The notes beneath the pieces were generated by a model. That model saw nothing but the letters and a program-made list of their open reading frames with translations, did no database searches and was not told where the DNA came from. From positions 717,001 to 781,000 of the forward strand of contig JABMCL010000882.1 of assembly GCA_018857735.1 (NCBI GenBank): a stretch of 64,000 bases of DNA. Reading direction: 5' to 3'. This document shows, piece by piece, positions 31,201 through 42,445 of the stretch; position 1 is the stretch's first letter; each line of letters opens with the position of its first letter. Position numbers and translations under genes: made by a program. The DNA is from Alviniconcha marisindica (taxonomy: Eukaryota > Mollusca > Gastropoda > Provannidae).

Positions 31201-31859
31201 CATTACAAACTTCTTAGCTTATTCATCACATAGCTTTGGGAGATCGAAAAGGTCGGTACCAATATCGCTTTGGATAACTGGATTTTTAACAAATCTATCA
31301 CATACCCTCGTAGCATCTACAAATACTTTGCAGGCACTTAACACACACACATACTCGGTTAAATTACGAAAATGAACAGGACTAGGTCGGCGGTTCCCGT
31401 CAACAAACAACACCGACTCAGTTGAATGGGAAATGCACTCTCATCAGAAGTTTTGCGATCTACTGACTGACGCAAGTGATGGTAGTATTACCATTTTTGT
31501 CAATAAGACAGCACAGCTATGTGGCAATAAAAATGCAACACACGTGCACACAGACTAGAATACACAAGCCACTCGGGAGTGTTTTCCGTAGCAGACTATC
31601 TTAACCTTTAACGTCTTCTGAAAGAGAGAAGGAGAAAGGGGGAACTATCGCACGCGTCCGATACAAATAAATCCCGCGTTCAATTCAGGACTACTGAACC
31701 TTTGTTTTAGCTATTCATCCAAATTTACTTCAAAATTTTGTCATAACTTCAATTAAAGAAACATAAGTATATATACATTTTTAAAAACAGATTGACAATA
31801 AAATTAGGGGAGTTTTCAAACCATATCGGAATTTAAATATTCGCAGACGGTTTGAATCG

Positions 31860-32015
31860 AATCTTGGAATGAAACGGCAGCAACGATTGGCTGGTCCCAA
31901 AGCTTGGCATTCCATTTCCGCTTTCTTTTGGGATCCTCAATCGTGATGCGCAATTAATAAGTTTTTGACTGTTAATTGCTCTCTTTGTGGAGCAAACTAG
32001 ACGTGCACTGGAGCC
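31860..32015 (+). promoter_or_regulatory. Putative KDM6A proximal promoter and 5' UTR
   Basis: The region just upstream of the KDM6A start holds an inverted CCAAT box (ATTGG at 31886-31890, about 125 bp before the ATG). No TATA box is placed convincingly. The role is inferred from position. Confidence 0.35.
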
Positions 32016-32083
32016 ATGGCAGAGGAACTACAGGTGTTAGAGCTGAGCTCTGAGGAAAGGAAGCAGCTGGCAGAGTTTTCAAG
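32016..32083 (+). CDS. KDM6A: KDM6A exon 1, residues 1-22 plus split Ser23
   Basis: MAEELQVLELSSEERKQLAE followed by FS. The SSEERKQL stretch parallels TAEEREAL of human UTX. Donor AAG^GTGAGA. Confidence 0.85.
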
Positions 32084-33472
32084 GTGAGAGGACGTAAATT
32101 GATGCACGGTCAAAGACTGCAGTTTCGTGGAACTTTAGGCTGTCCGGCAGTGCCACTGGCAGTGGCACTAGCATTTTATCCATCACATAATCAGATAGAT
32201 ATATTTTGTTTGCTTGTGTTGCGTATTCGTCCTCTGTTCTGTTAGTTTCTGTCAGCACTCAGACCTTGAGAATTAATTAAAGTAATGGTATCTTATGGCA
32301 AAAGCAACAAACAGCAGCAGACTGCAAGTGCGCAAACGGTAGAAAAGCTAGTAGCAGTTGCAATACTGCTCAGTTGTGTTTGCACTGTCAAATAGGAGAA
32401 GCACTTCTCTGTCGATTCTATACCCCCCACCCCCCAAAAAAAACACCTTCCTAGATTTAAATACAGGTCACTGGAGCTCGCCAAGCAAGGCCACCATCAC
32501 TATCACTGTATCAGTCATTAGATAGTGGATGGCATGGCGGCTTTTCAGACACGGTCTAGGGGAGAGAACTCTGTCTTGAAACGCATCCCGGTCTCACGAT
32601 TTTTTGGTACATCTAATACTGTAAATGTGTAATAGGCACAGTTCGGACCTGCAAAATAAGCTTGTGTTCAGCTTTAAAGCATTCTACCCAAATAATTGCT
32701 TCAAAACACTGAAAAACTTCAGGTAGCATTCAAGTCTGCTTCGAAGTTTCTTTTCCTTGTAGTAATACTAGTTTAATGGGAGAGCTAATGTAGCAGAGAA
32801 AGAGTACTTGCTGTCGACAGCCAATGTTGAGCACAGTCAAGCATGGTCACCAAATGGATGGGTGACTGTTATGTGCTAGGCTTTGTGCTCTGATATCTCT
32901 CCAGAAGCAAGTTCTTAAAAGGTCCTTTGGATGAGACTGTAAACCGAGGTCCCCCATGTGTATACGCATGCGAAAAGATCACATATGCACATCAAAGATC
33001 CTGTAGTCCATGTCAGAGTTTGATGGATTATGGAAACACCAAAATAACCCATCATTCACTGTAAGTGTCAGAGTCTTCAGAATGTTGAAGCTGGACACTG
33101 TACAGAAGGGGAAGAAGAATTCAGAGTTGTCAACATCTGAAATGTGTTTCCATGTACTGTTGTCATGACTGATCCCTGCAAGCTTTCAAAAACAGGCAAG
33201 AACAGCTGGAGTCTACCTGGTCAGAGCAGATGTTTGTGCAGTGATTTGTGCCTGCCCACTCAGTGCTGATAGTGTTACTAGCACAGGGTATGACAATAAC
33301 TTTTTTTTCCACTTGCCCTGGCAAGTAGATGAATTTTCTACTTGCCCGAGTGGCAAAACTAGTTGCCCATGCCAGATTCTTAAAAGCAACCATTTTGATT
33401 AAAATAGGCGATATGTTTGTCAGATGGATTTTGAAGGGTAGAAAGTGTGATAAAAGTACTAAGTAGACTAAC

Positions 33473-33532
<60 letters not shown>

Positions 33533-36500
33533 CAACTTCCCCACAAAGTTACATAAATTTGTAACATTGTTAATCGCCAGGTCCATGCTTGAAAGAGATA
33601 AAATTCAGTAAAGTATTCAAGCTTATGTAATGGAGTGGAGTGGTAGAAGGACAGGACACAGGCAGCGGAGTCAGTCAAAATGGAGACCACAGCAGGCGGC
33701 GACGGCAAACAGGCTTTATTCTACTGCAGCAGACAACTTTCTCAGCACACCCCAAATCCTCACGCGCAGCATAGATAAGAGAACTGCGCGGGCCGCAAAG
33801 AACACACGCTATCGTTACAATGAAATCGCCCTCTGGACCACAAAATGGCTGACTATTGTGTTTCCTTGGCCCGCACAAATACAGTTTCCTCAACAATAAC
33901 TAAACTAATTAAAACATGAAATACATCAAATAAAAGCTACAGTTACAACCTTTTAAACCGTATAAACAAAATGTACACACATGACTTATTTAATTTGCAA
34001 CAAGAGGGGAAGCGTGGCTTGCACCTATCTATAAGCAGATTCGTACAACTAAATCACAACTAACACAATGTACAAAATATAACTGTCAATAAAACTTACA
34101 TCAGAATAAAGAACACGCTCCCACGGTTAAAATGGTACATAACAATTACAATACAACGCTCTATAAGAGAAGCATGACACTCAAAGACTAGTACTAAACA
34201 GTCGGTGCGAACTTTCGCCTGGGGTGCGTTATTTTAGTCGCAGCAGCGCTGATAGTGATACCAAGTAGTCTATGAATACAACTTAGCTTCTACAGTACAC
34301 AATACTTAATAAGTTAATTTCAACCCAAAATAAACACTAAACATGAAGTCAGCTAAGCAAAATACTATACGACAAAGCATTGATCGACACAGAATTACTT
34401 TAATCGATTCAAAACAACGATTCACTACTATTCACTAGTATACACAGAAAATGCGCCATGCAGACGACGGCTATAAAAAGAATGGACCTAGAGAGGCATC
34501 GGCTACTGATTAAGCTCGATCCTGCGTCTAAATAAGATCTAAATAAACATTCTAAGATGCCAGATTATATTGCACATGGCTTGGTGCATAAAAAGGACTA
34601 GGTAAACAAAGAGTAGGTAAACAAACAAGCGGTCAAAATATTAAGGGAGTAAACAGATTTGAAAATGGCGCGCACCAGCGGCTATCACCGGTCGGCTGTG
34701 TGAAGGCCATGTGGCGTTACGCAACACGCAGCGCTTCAAAACAAAAGCGTCGTCTGCTCCGGTTCCCGGGTTACTAACAGTACAGTAATGAAATTGCATG
34801 GATCTGATAACCGGGGCGGGATTATTGTAAAAACGTACAAAGAGCACTTGCTCACACTTATAAAAAAAAAAAAAAATCTACAGTGGTACCTGTCTCAGTA
34901 CAAATGTATCAGCAATGAATCATCATTACAATACAGAATGTGACTGAGCGTAACTCTGCCTCATTCTGTCATGTGTCATGACTAATGTAAAAGCCAACAG
35001 GCAGCTACTGTTCATTTCATTCTAACACTGTATTCAGAATTGTAATTACTGTTAATATTAATGACCCAAACTGCCATGCATGCCCCAAGCCATGACCCAA
35101 CATAGCCCGGGCAGCTTGGATCAGTGGTTGTATTTTTTAACACAGGGAACTGTGCCAAACCTGCACCAGATACATTTCTTTGTTTTCTGTGTTAGTAAAG
35201 GATTCAGATTTATGCTAGTTTATTTCTGCCTTCATTATGTTATTTAAGAATGAGAAAGATTTTTTTTTTTTTTTAAGGTCAGTCACCAATGTTTCCCCTA
35301 TTTCCACGATAAAACAAGATCGCGAGTTGCGAGTAGTGTCCCTTTGCTGAACGGAAATTCCCGATCAGAACATGATTATTCATTTAAACCTTTTAGCAGC
35401 CACAATTAGGTTTTTTTAAATGCTCATTGATTATACTTTGGATCTGACACCCCCTTCTCCCCTTGCCCCGTATCCCTCCCCTAAAAGAAAGAGAAGACGA
35501 GGAAATTGTTTTAAAATTCCCACTAGTACTGGCATAGTTGTGGCCCATGTCGTCACAGTCATTGCAAACACCCCAAGCAAATTCTTTCGTTTGCACTTGG
35601 GAAGAAACTTCCTCTCTTTTGACTGGGATCTGTTAGCTTTTAGCTTTTCAAACTTAGTTTTGATTCCCCCCCCCCCCCCCCCCCCCCAATGCTCCTCTTA
35701 AAAAGCTCACACCAAAGCTAACTGAGTGCTAGCCATGCCTGGCCACGAGTAAAGAGAGCTAGCTTCTGATTGGCTTAACTGCACTGGCAAGCCAGTTGCA
35801 TGCTACGACACTGAAGTCGGTCAGTTTGATGATGTGAAAGGAAACTGATGTTGCGACTGTGAAACCGCGAAACAACAACTGCCACAGCGACACGAAATCT
35901 GGTGCTTGAATTGAAATATATGATACTGTCAATAAAATAAAATAAAAACTGATAGCAACTTGCCTGGTCGGGCAGGCCACTGAAATCTTCACCTGCCCGA
36001 CCGAGTAAGTTACCTGCCCCGGGCAGTCAGGCAGTCCTTATTGTCATACCCTGCTAGCATATATATATTGTTACTTTTAGGCTGGCAATGGACATATTTG
36101 AAAGACTTGTAGCCAAAAGTGTTTCAATGTGAAAATCATGTGATATTCAGAATCAACAAAGAAGGCAGTTAATTGGCACTTGAAAGACATCACAGAAGCA
36201 CAGCAACAAAGACCAGAGTTGCCTATAAACTGTATGATACATAAACCCCACCAAAGGTTATATGTCACATGTTTACTGGCATGCCACTATTGCCAGGTGA
36301 GAGTTGCTGTAGATGACTCAGGTCTTTGTTGCTGTGTTTATATGATGTCTTCTGGGTGCTAATTAACTCCCTTGTTTGTTGATTCTGCATTGGGCCTTAT
36401 TCTGTTTCAGATCATGTCATATTCATATTGTATCATAATGATCTGAACCTTGATTAAAACTTGGTCACACTCAGAGATGAACAGTTGTTTCAGTGTGCAC

Positions 36501-37429
36501 CTAACTTCATTCCTATCAACTGCAGGAATGAAGTCATTGCAGGTCCCACCTCCACACAAATGGCCCAAACACTCCAGATGGACACAGCACAGGCAGTCTG
36601 GTCACTGAGAGTCCACACTTCTTTTAAGTGGTGAAAAGCCACCCTGATCACTGAGAGTCAGTTCACGAGAGTGCACCCCTCTTTTTAGTGGTAAAAAACA
36701 CACACCCAGGTCAATGAGGGTCCATCATTGAGAACCCATCCCTCTTCTGAGTGGAGAAAAAGTACCCTGCTCACAGAGAGTCCATCCGTGAGAGTCCACC
36801 CCACTTCTAACTTCTAAGTGGTGAAACACCATCCTGCTCACATAGACTAGGAGTCCATCCATGAGAGTCCACCCCTCTTTTAAGTGGTGAAACACCACCC
36901 TGCTCGCATAGAGTCCATCCGTGAGTCCACCCCACTTTTTTAAGTGGTAAAAAACACCCTGGTCACTGAGGCGGACTGAGAGTCCATCCGTGACTGAGAG
37001 AGTCCACTCCTCTTTCAATGGTGAAAAACCTACCCTGGTCACTGACACTGAGAGTCCGTCCATGAAAGTCCACCTGCTTTCAAGTGGTAAAAAACCTACC
37101 CTGGTCACCGACACTGAGAGTCCGTCCATGAAAGTCCACCTGCTTTCAAGTGGTAAAAAACCTACCCTGGTCACTGACAGCTCTTTTAAGTGATCAAAAA
37201 ACAATAACAACAAAACAGCTAGTCACTGGGAGTCCACCAATGAGAGTCCACCCCTTTTTTAAGTGGTGAAAAAACACCCTGGTCTTTGAGAGTCTGCCCT
37301 TTGTTGAACTTAGTTCTTTCTCTAAAGTGTTTCCCTTTTAAATGAACCCCAGAAAGACCACCCTTTGCTTTAGACAAATTTTTGGCTTGATTTTTTGAGT
37401 GATCTTAATAGTTTTAGTTTGCAAACTCC

Positions 37430-37495
<66 letters not shown>

Positions 37496-39183
37496 CTTGT
37501 GTAATATTCTTCAAGTGCTTTTTTTAATATGTATTTTTCAGCCTTCAGTTTGGATTCATTAACCTGGACAGTGAAGAAACTTCTAAGAAAAAAGCTTTAA
37601 TAGAAAAGGTAAGCTGTGTGGATGTGTGCTTATTATTACTTTATTATTATTGTTATTATTATTTTCTTCATTGTTGTTTTTAGTAGAACTTTGTTTAGCA
37701 GTTGCGCTGATTTGCACAAGTTTGTTAGTACAAATTTGCTTTGCACATCAATACAATTAGGAAGCAAAACATATTTCAGATTGTAAGTACTATCACTCTC
37801 ACTCTTTTGGGGGTTCATTAAGTAAATTGGTGTTTTATGCCCAGTCAGTATATAGGCTGGACTTTTTTTAATTTTATGTGATTGTGTGTGTTTATATATA
37901 TATATTTATTTTATTTTTTACTTATAGATTTCACAAAAGAGCTTTATTTTTGTTGTTGAGATGATGCAAGTCATTTAATGTCACCATGACCTCTGTTCCT
38001 TGTAATACAACAGTAGAACAGGTGATGGAAGACCACTTTGACAGGAAACCAGCCTTCTTTCAAGGTCTCTTTTTTTTCTCAGACTTGTCCATCATAGACC
38101 ATGTACCATGAAGTGAACACCTCACCAAGGACAACCCCTCTCCTCCCAAGATCAGCATTCTGCTTCTAGAGTTTTACTTGTTTTATGGTAGTCGTAACAG
38201 AGGGGTTCTGCAGTACCACTAAGCTGACAGTAGAAGAACTAACATTCAAAATGGAAAATTCAGTGAAATTGGTTCACTGGTTGTGAAGATATTATTTTAG
38301 CCTAATTGGTTTACTGGTTGTGAAGATATTATTTTAGCCTTAAACTTGGACTTCCCTCATTTGGACACACCACTTGAAACTTTGTAAGTAATGCCGAGAG
38401 AGCATTATGTATGGTATCTATTTTATTAACAGAAATGTGCAGGTTTTGTTGTCTATCCACAGGCTATTTCTTACTACGACAACCTGATCAAGGTGCATAC
38501 GCACCTGGCAAGCCAGGAGTCTCGGGACAGAGACAAGGAAAAAGAGAATGCCAAGCCTGTTGACAACTTGACCAAAGACAAAGAGGCAAGCAAAGAGGAG
38601 AAGGAGGAAGGGAAAGGGAGCAAAACGCAGGCCGCAGAAGATGAGAAGACGAAGGAAGGGGGCAAGGAGGGGAAGACCTCAAAAGAGGTAAAAGACTCGG
38701 AAAAATCCAGGAAGCTCAGGCCTCTGGATAACTGGATCTTCTGTCGCCTTGGGCACCTCCATCTTCTCCTGGAACAGTTCCCTAAAGGTATTGTCAATCA
38801 GGGTTCGCGTTTACTGGTGATTTCTGGTATTTTGGCCGGTTAAGATCAGCATACATACCGGAAGTAAAATCAGCGATCAGTTGGACGTACCGGCTGTTAT
38901 TTTGCTTGACCAGTTCTCAAAAAACAATTAAAAAACAAAAAAATAGCACGCACACGAGAGAGAGAGAGAGAGAGGTGAATGTGTGTGTTCTAGATGGGGA
39001 AGGGAACAGGGTGTTTGCTAGTATGGCTCTAGTAGTATGGATAGCAATGTATTTGACCACACACACGCGCGCACACACACACACACTGATTCTCTTCTCT
39101 TACCCCACCTCCTCCCTGCTTCACACACACAAAGCACAGTCTGTTGGCAGTACACTAATTTTGCTTTCGTAGGCGCGCGCCCG

Positions 39184-39225
<42 letters not shown>

Positions 39226-39777
39226 AACCTACGTTTGGCAGCACAGTGGTGTAATCTGTAGATCATGCAAAATTAGTCTTGCACTGAGTACAATGGCTAA
39301 CCATATAAACAGAACTAATAATAGACTGTAGCTCCATATTTCATGTGAACTGTCTTCTTAGTGGGTGGTTTCACACCCCACTGAAGTTGAGCTGAAAAGG
39401 GGAAGCTAATTTCAAGGGACACAATTTTTGCAACTTTGATTTATATATACGTAATGGTTACTTCCCTTGACCAGGTCCCAACCTCTGTAAGATGGCCCCC
39501 AAAACAATAATTATATTTACAGTTATATTCTCCCCCCCCCTCCCCCTGTTGTCATTGTTATTTGTTTGTTTGTTGTTTTTTGTTACTACCCATACAAAAT
39601 TAAATATTAGCTGGTTTTCATCAACAGGTATTGGTTTCATTTAATGTAGTTGCAGTTGGTAATATATTAGTAATAAGATTAGAAGCAATGCAGTCAGCAA
39701 GAAGGTGCAGTGGCTGAAGATGCAGACTGCATTTCTAATTGAGAGTGTGCAGGTGTGAATCCCACTTCAGACACCCC

Positions 39778-39811
<34 letters not shown>

Positions 39812-42090
39812 CCTGCTTAATCTTGCATCAGGGACATGGCAGGTCATTGTCAAATCATCCGATGAGATGAACACCGGGGTCCTGTAAAGCCCGTTCTTAA
39901 TTGGGCGAATGTTTCTTCGTGAACCTAGTTGGAAGTATTCGGCAAAGCTAGTTGGTTCTTAATTGGGCGAAATTTTCTTCGCGAACCTAGTTGGAAGTAT
40001 TCGTCTAAGCTATATTCGGGGTCCGAAAAGCTTCGCTCAACATGTTCTGGGAACTTTCGCCCTATTCGACGATCATTGCGTCTGATTGGCTGAGAGCTAG
40101 AGCTCTCCTGTGGATGAAGAAAAAATAAAAATAGAAATGGATGAGGGTGTCGCTAGGTTCTTCACTCGCTTCAGAGGGAATTTGTTTATTTGTTGACTTG
40201 TGGGAGGCGCAGCCTTTCTGGGACCCAGAATGAGATAGTAGTTAGTTGAATTACCCTGTGAGAGTGATGAAAGTATATTGACTTTACATGACTTGACTTT
40301 AGCCTACATTTTTGATCATGCTGTCTGCTGCAAGTTTGGGCTGAAGCTTGCATCTCATTACGAGCCAGTTGAGAATAAAGTATAGTTCGGACTGTCCGAA
40401 CCATGTTCGGCGAACTAAAAGTTCAATTAAGAACTGAATCATAGTTTGTCAAACTGTCCAAAGTATGTTTGGCGAACAAACATTCGCCCAGTTAAGAACG
40501 GGCTTAAGGCTACAGGTGTGGGTACATTGAAGATTCTGGCCAAGTTCTGCAGGAGGAGGAGGTTGACAGCAGAAAGGGTAACACAACTCCAGCTTGCCCT
40601 GGGGGAAAGGGACCCAAATTTTCCCTAGCATATAATCCTACCTGGAACAATGAACTTTTATTTTTGATAGCCACCGGTCCCCAACCCCCCAAGAAAGGAG
40701 TGGGGGGGGGGGACTAGCTGTGCATGAGAGAGAGAGAGAGAGAGAGAGAGACTGTGTGGGCTGGCAGTATAATATACTTCCATTTGTAGAACTGTATTTT
40801 GCATGTTTTTACAACGTTCATCAGGAGTGTGATTTGTATGATTTCAGCCCTGTCAGCTTACCAGAAGTTCTACGTGCTGGAAAAGAATTACTGGAAGGTA
40901 AGTGAGGAAAGCCTTGTCAGTGTGCGGCACAAAATCTACCTGCGCAGTTGGGAGTGGGAGGGGGAAGGGTTGGCAGAGTGGCATGTACAGTGCAACCCCT
41001 TGTTAATAACATAATAGCCACCTTGAAACTAAAACCAACAGACACTGGTCTTAAGAGAGGGGTGAATGGTGGGGTGTAATGCTTAGGCTGGTGCAGTGGT
41101 AGGCAGATGCAGTTGGTTTGATTCCCTGCTTCGGCTCTCCTTTCTCTTCAGATTATCAGAAGTGGTGGTTTATGGATGGGCACTGTTGTTGTGACCTAGC
41201 CCCTCACAGTTAATGAAACATTAAAGTGGCTCTTGTTGCTGCCTATTTTGATGAAGAAATCATTCTGGTGCTGACTATAGCATTAGGTATAGCTACCCTG
41301 CCCCCCACCCCCCCCCCACCCCCCACCCCAGCCCCCCAGCCCCCACGCCCCCCACTCCCAAGTGCAGAACCCACTATGAGTGGCCAGATCAAAACCTTAG
41401 AGGAAAGGGGCAGGGCTTAGAGCTCTGCTCAAAACCCTCAGTTAGTGGTCAAATCAAAAGCCTGTGAGGAAAGAGGCAGAGCTTAGAGTTCAGATCACAA
41501 GCTTGTGAGGAAAGAGGCAGAGCTTAGAGTAATCACAAGCTTGAGCTTCTAAGAGAGAGACTGAGCGCATATGGGCCTTCCCAAGATCTGGAACTGAACC
41601 ATGAGATTTCAGCCTCTGCCTGTATCATACAGTGTATGATGACATCACAGTCATAACAAGGAATAAGGCTTTGAAGTTTTTTGAAGTGAGATCAATCCCA
41701 TAAAAGGTTGAACTTAAAGAGAACATGATGTATTAGGACAAAACACATCCTGTGAATTTTTGCGGTAATCCCTTCTTCTTTTTTCAAGCTACAGAATGAC
41801 ACCTAAATAATGGTTAAACTGTAAAAAATGAGCTGTAGAACTAGGACACTTACTTTGCTTTTGGTTGAGCTGTGTTGTTTTGATTGTCCAGTGCTTGGAA
41901 GAATGTTCTTTTTAACCCTTTTATGTATTTGGATTTTGTTTTAGAATGCTACTTGCTAGCGGTCATTCTTGTTTCAGATTTTTTCAGTAGATTTTTTGGA
42001 AGTGGCATGAGAGTTTTATTTTGTGTTCCAGGATACATCCTTTCTCTATGGGCTGGGGCTTGTATACTTCCACTTCAACAGCTTCCGATG
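32016..42090 (+). CDS. KDM6A: Histone H3K27 demethylase KDM6A/UTX-type, N-terminal exons 1-5 (gene continues beyond window)
   Basis: Five exons join in phase: 32016-32083, 37542-37608, 38463-38787, 40848-40897 and 42032-42090, giving 189 residues and a split Trp190. The start ATG sits in GCCATGG. After SSEERKQLAEF come LQFGFINLDSEET, KALIEKAISYYDNLIK, IFCRLGHLHLLLEQFPKALS, AYQKFYVLEKNYWK and [18 protein letters not shown]. These match the N-terminus and first TPR repeats of UTX/UTY ([45 protein letters not shown]). UTX removes methyl groups from H3K27me3/me2 through a C-terminal JmjC domain and works in MLL3/4 complexes in the nucleus; its TPR region binds partners. Unusually, residues about 56-135 form a Lys/Glu-rich, probably disordered linker absent from human UTX. 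The next exon, expected to begin with G to finish Trp190 and to encode AIKAF-like sequence, was not found in the window, so the JmjC domain cannot be assessed here. Confidence 0.92.
32900..33060 (+). mobile_element. Retroposon remnant with conserved GATGAGACTGTAAACCGAGG motif
   Basis: GGTCCTTTGGATGAGACTGT followed by AAACCGAGGTCCCCCATGTG and TCAAAGATCCTGTAG resembles a motif I associate with SINE and LINE 3' regions in molluscs and other invertebrates. The assignment to a named family is uncertain. Confidence 0.4.
33284..36053. mobile_element. 2.77-kb hAT-like element with 16-bp TIRs and 6-bp target duplication
   Basis: The ends are CAGGGTATGACAATAA and its inverse TTATTGTCATACCCTG, flanked on both sides by CTAGCA (33278-33283 and 36054-36059). 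Subterminal regions on both sides carry repeated CTTGCCC/GGGCAAG and GCCCGACC/GGGCAG words. No transposase frame is evident, so it is non-autonomous. The interior holds a CA tract and, on the minus strand, an AATAAA-bearing LTR-like stretch near 33.63-33.75 kb. A CAGGG terminus and 5-8-bp duplications are known of hAT elements. Confidence 0.7.
33479..33529. repeat. (CA)n microsatellite within the TIR element
   Basis: Uninterrupted CA run. Confidence 0.95.
36520..37290. repeat. ~60-65-bp minisatellite in KDM6A intron 1
   Basis: About eleven degenerate units with core GTCACTGAGAGTCCATCC, GAGAGTCCACCCCTCTTTTA and AGTGGTGAAAAACC. Two neighbouring units around 37030-37170 are nearly identical, so part is recent. 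Minus-strand open frames with a VTRVGFLPLESRW period come from the array. Confidence 0.88.
37433..37494. repeat. (CA)n microsatellite by the exon 2 acceptor
   Basis: A pure CA run ending about 47 bp upstream of KDM6A exon 2, where the branch point and pyrimidine tract lie. Confidence 0.95.
37542..37608 (+). CDS. KDM6A: KDM6A exon 2, residues 24-45 (with split Ser23)
   Basis: Acceptor TTTTTCAG, donor AAG^GTAAGC. LQFGFINLDSEETSKKKALI then EK, parallel to [20 protein letters not shown] of human UTX. Confidence 0.92.
37609..38462 (+). other. KDM6A intron 2
   Basis: 854 bp, AT-rich. It holds a direct duplication of GGTTTACTGGTTGTGAAGAT (second copy begins GGTTCACTGG) near 38270-38340. I see nothing else in it. 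Confidence 0.75.
38463..38787 (+). CDS. KDM6A: KDM6A exon 3, residues 46-153 plus split Ala154, with charged insertion
   Basis: Acceptor CTATCCACAG, donor AAG^GTATTG. AISYYDNLIK is TPR helix A and IFCRLGHLHLLLEQFPK is helix B. Between them residues about 56-135 are dominated by Lys, Glu, Asp and Ser. Human UTX has only about eight residues at this point. I tested whether the insert could be an unspliced intron: candidate internal sites would break the frame, so it is read as coding. Confidence 0.9.
39060..39222. repeat. CA-rich microsatellites
   Basis: Short CA runs at 39060-39086 and 39188-39222 with CGCGCG interruptions. Confidence 0.88.
39695..39890 (+). mobile_element. tRNA-related SINE fragment
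   Basis: AAGGTGCAGTGGCTGAAGAT resembles an A box and GCAGGTGTGAATCCC a B box about 30 bp later. A CA tract follows. It abuts the TIR element. Confidence 0.45.
39897..40505. mobile_element. ~610-bp terminal-inverted-repeat element, copy 2
   Basis: AAGCCCGTTCTTAATTGGGC at the left and GCCCAGTTAAGAACGGGCTT at the right are close inverted repeats. The interior matches copy 1 at 12730-13354, including the GATTAAAGT-like tail segment, so that segment was inside the element before it spread. Confidence 0.82.
40848..40897 (+). CDS. KDM6A: KDM6A exon 4, residues 155-170 (with split Ala154)
   Basis: Acceptor GATTTCAG, donor AAG^GTAAGT. ALSAYQKFYVLEKNYWK matches ALSAYQRYYSLQSDYWK of UTX. Confidence 0.94.
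41070..41215 (+). mobile_element. tRNA-derived SINE fragment
   Basis: GGCTGGTGCAGTGGTAGGCA (A-box-like) and GTTGGTTTGATTCCCTGC (B-box-like), then CTTCGGCTCTCCTTTCTCTT shared in inverse with the 24.7-25.0 kb copy. Confidence 0.55.
41395..41545. repeat. Short tandem triplication
   Basis: Three consecutive copies of a unit with GTGAGGAAAGAGGCAGAGCT (first copy variant GAGGAAAGGGGCAGGGCTTA). A single related copy lies near 1215-1255. Confidence 0.7.
41690..41985. mobile_element. Foldback/MITE family, diverged copy
   Basis: CATAAAAGGTTGAACTTAAA, TATTAGGACAAAACACATCC and GCGGTAATCCC on the left, and GTTCTTTTTAACCCTTTTAT and TTGGATTTTGTTTTAGAATG on the right, match the 18451-18831 element. The right arm ends about 50 bp before the KDM6A exon 5 acceptor. 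Confidence 0.7.
42032..42090 (+). CDS. KDM6A: KDM6A exon 5, residues 171-189 plus split Trp190
   Basis: Acceptor TTGTGTTCCAG, donor TG^[25 protein letters not shown] then W matches [17 protein letters not shown] of UTX, the second TPR. Confidence 0.95.
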
Positions 42091-42261
42091 GTGAGTACTG
42101 TGTGCGCTTTCTTCAGTTGCTTTGAGTCAGTGTCTGCTGTCAGTGTGAAGTCAGTGTGTTGAATCTTTTGCACCCTTCATTTGCATTTGCCACCTTCGAC
42201 TTCTCCTGTTTATGATTTGTTTTTGATTCTGTAAAGCTTGGCTCCCACTCCCCCCACACAC

Positions 42262-42401
42262 AACACACTCTCTCACACGCAGCACACACACACACACACA
42301 CACACCATACTCACAACACACACACACACACACTCTCACTCATCCCACTACACACTCACTCCACTCACTCACGTCCACTCACTCACTCACACACACACAC
42401 A

Positions 42402-42442
<41 letters not shown>
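42262..42442. repeat. Irregular CA/CACT repeat
   Basis: CA runs separated by CTCACTC-type interruptions. Confidence 0.9.

Positions 42443-42445
<3 letters not shown>

Larger units (their letters stand above)
32084..37541 (+). other. KDM6A intron 1
   Basis: 5.46 kb. It contains a CCGAGGTCCC-type retroposon remnant near 32.9-33.05 kb, a TIR element at 33284-36053, a minisatellite at 36.5-37.3 kb and a CA tract. No exon is seen between exons 1 and 2. Confidence 0.75.
38788..40847 (+). other. KDM6A intron 3
   Basis: 2.06 kb with GA and CA tracts near 38.95-39.22 kb, a SINE-like copy at 39.70-39.89 kb and the second TIR element at 39897-40505. No exon is seen. Confidence 0.75.
40898..42031 (+). 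other. KDM6A intron 4
   Basis: 1.13 kb. It contains a SINE-like copy near 41.07-41.22 kb, a CCCC-rich patch, a triplicated GAGGAAAGAGGCAGAGCTTA motif at 41.40-41.54 kb (also near 1.22 kb) and a foldback copy at 41690-41985. Confidence 0.75.

Noticed and set aside
31219..31413. 64-codon minus-strand frame as a PANK4 or other first exon
   Set aside because: It ends in its own stop codon, has no evident donor in phase with PANK4, and no recognised similarity.
33627..34850. Complete LTR retrotransposon within the TIR element
   Set aside because: An AATAAA and TGT...ACA-like ends can be seen on the minus strand, but no matching second LTR, no target duplication and no gag/pol frames were found.
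38490..38740. Retained intron inside KDM6A exon 3
   Set aside because: Candidate AAG^GTGCAT and CCAG sites would join out of frame or into a stop. The segment is open and in phase with both conserved flanks.
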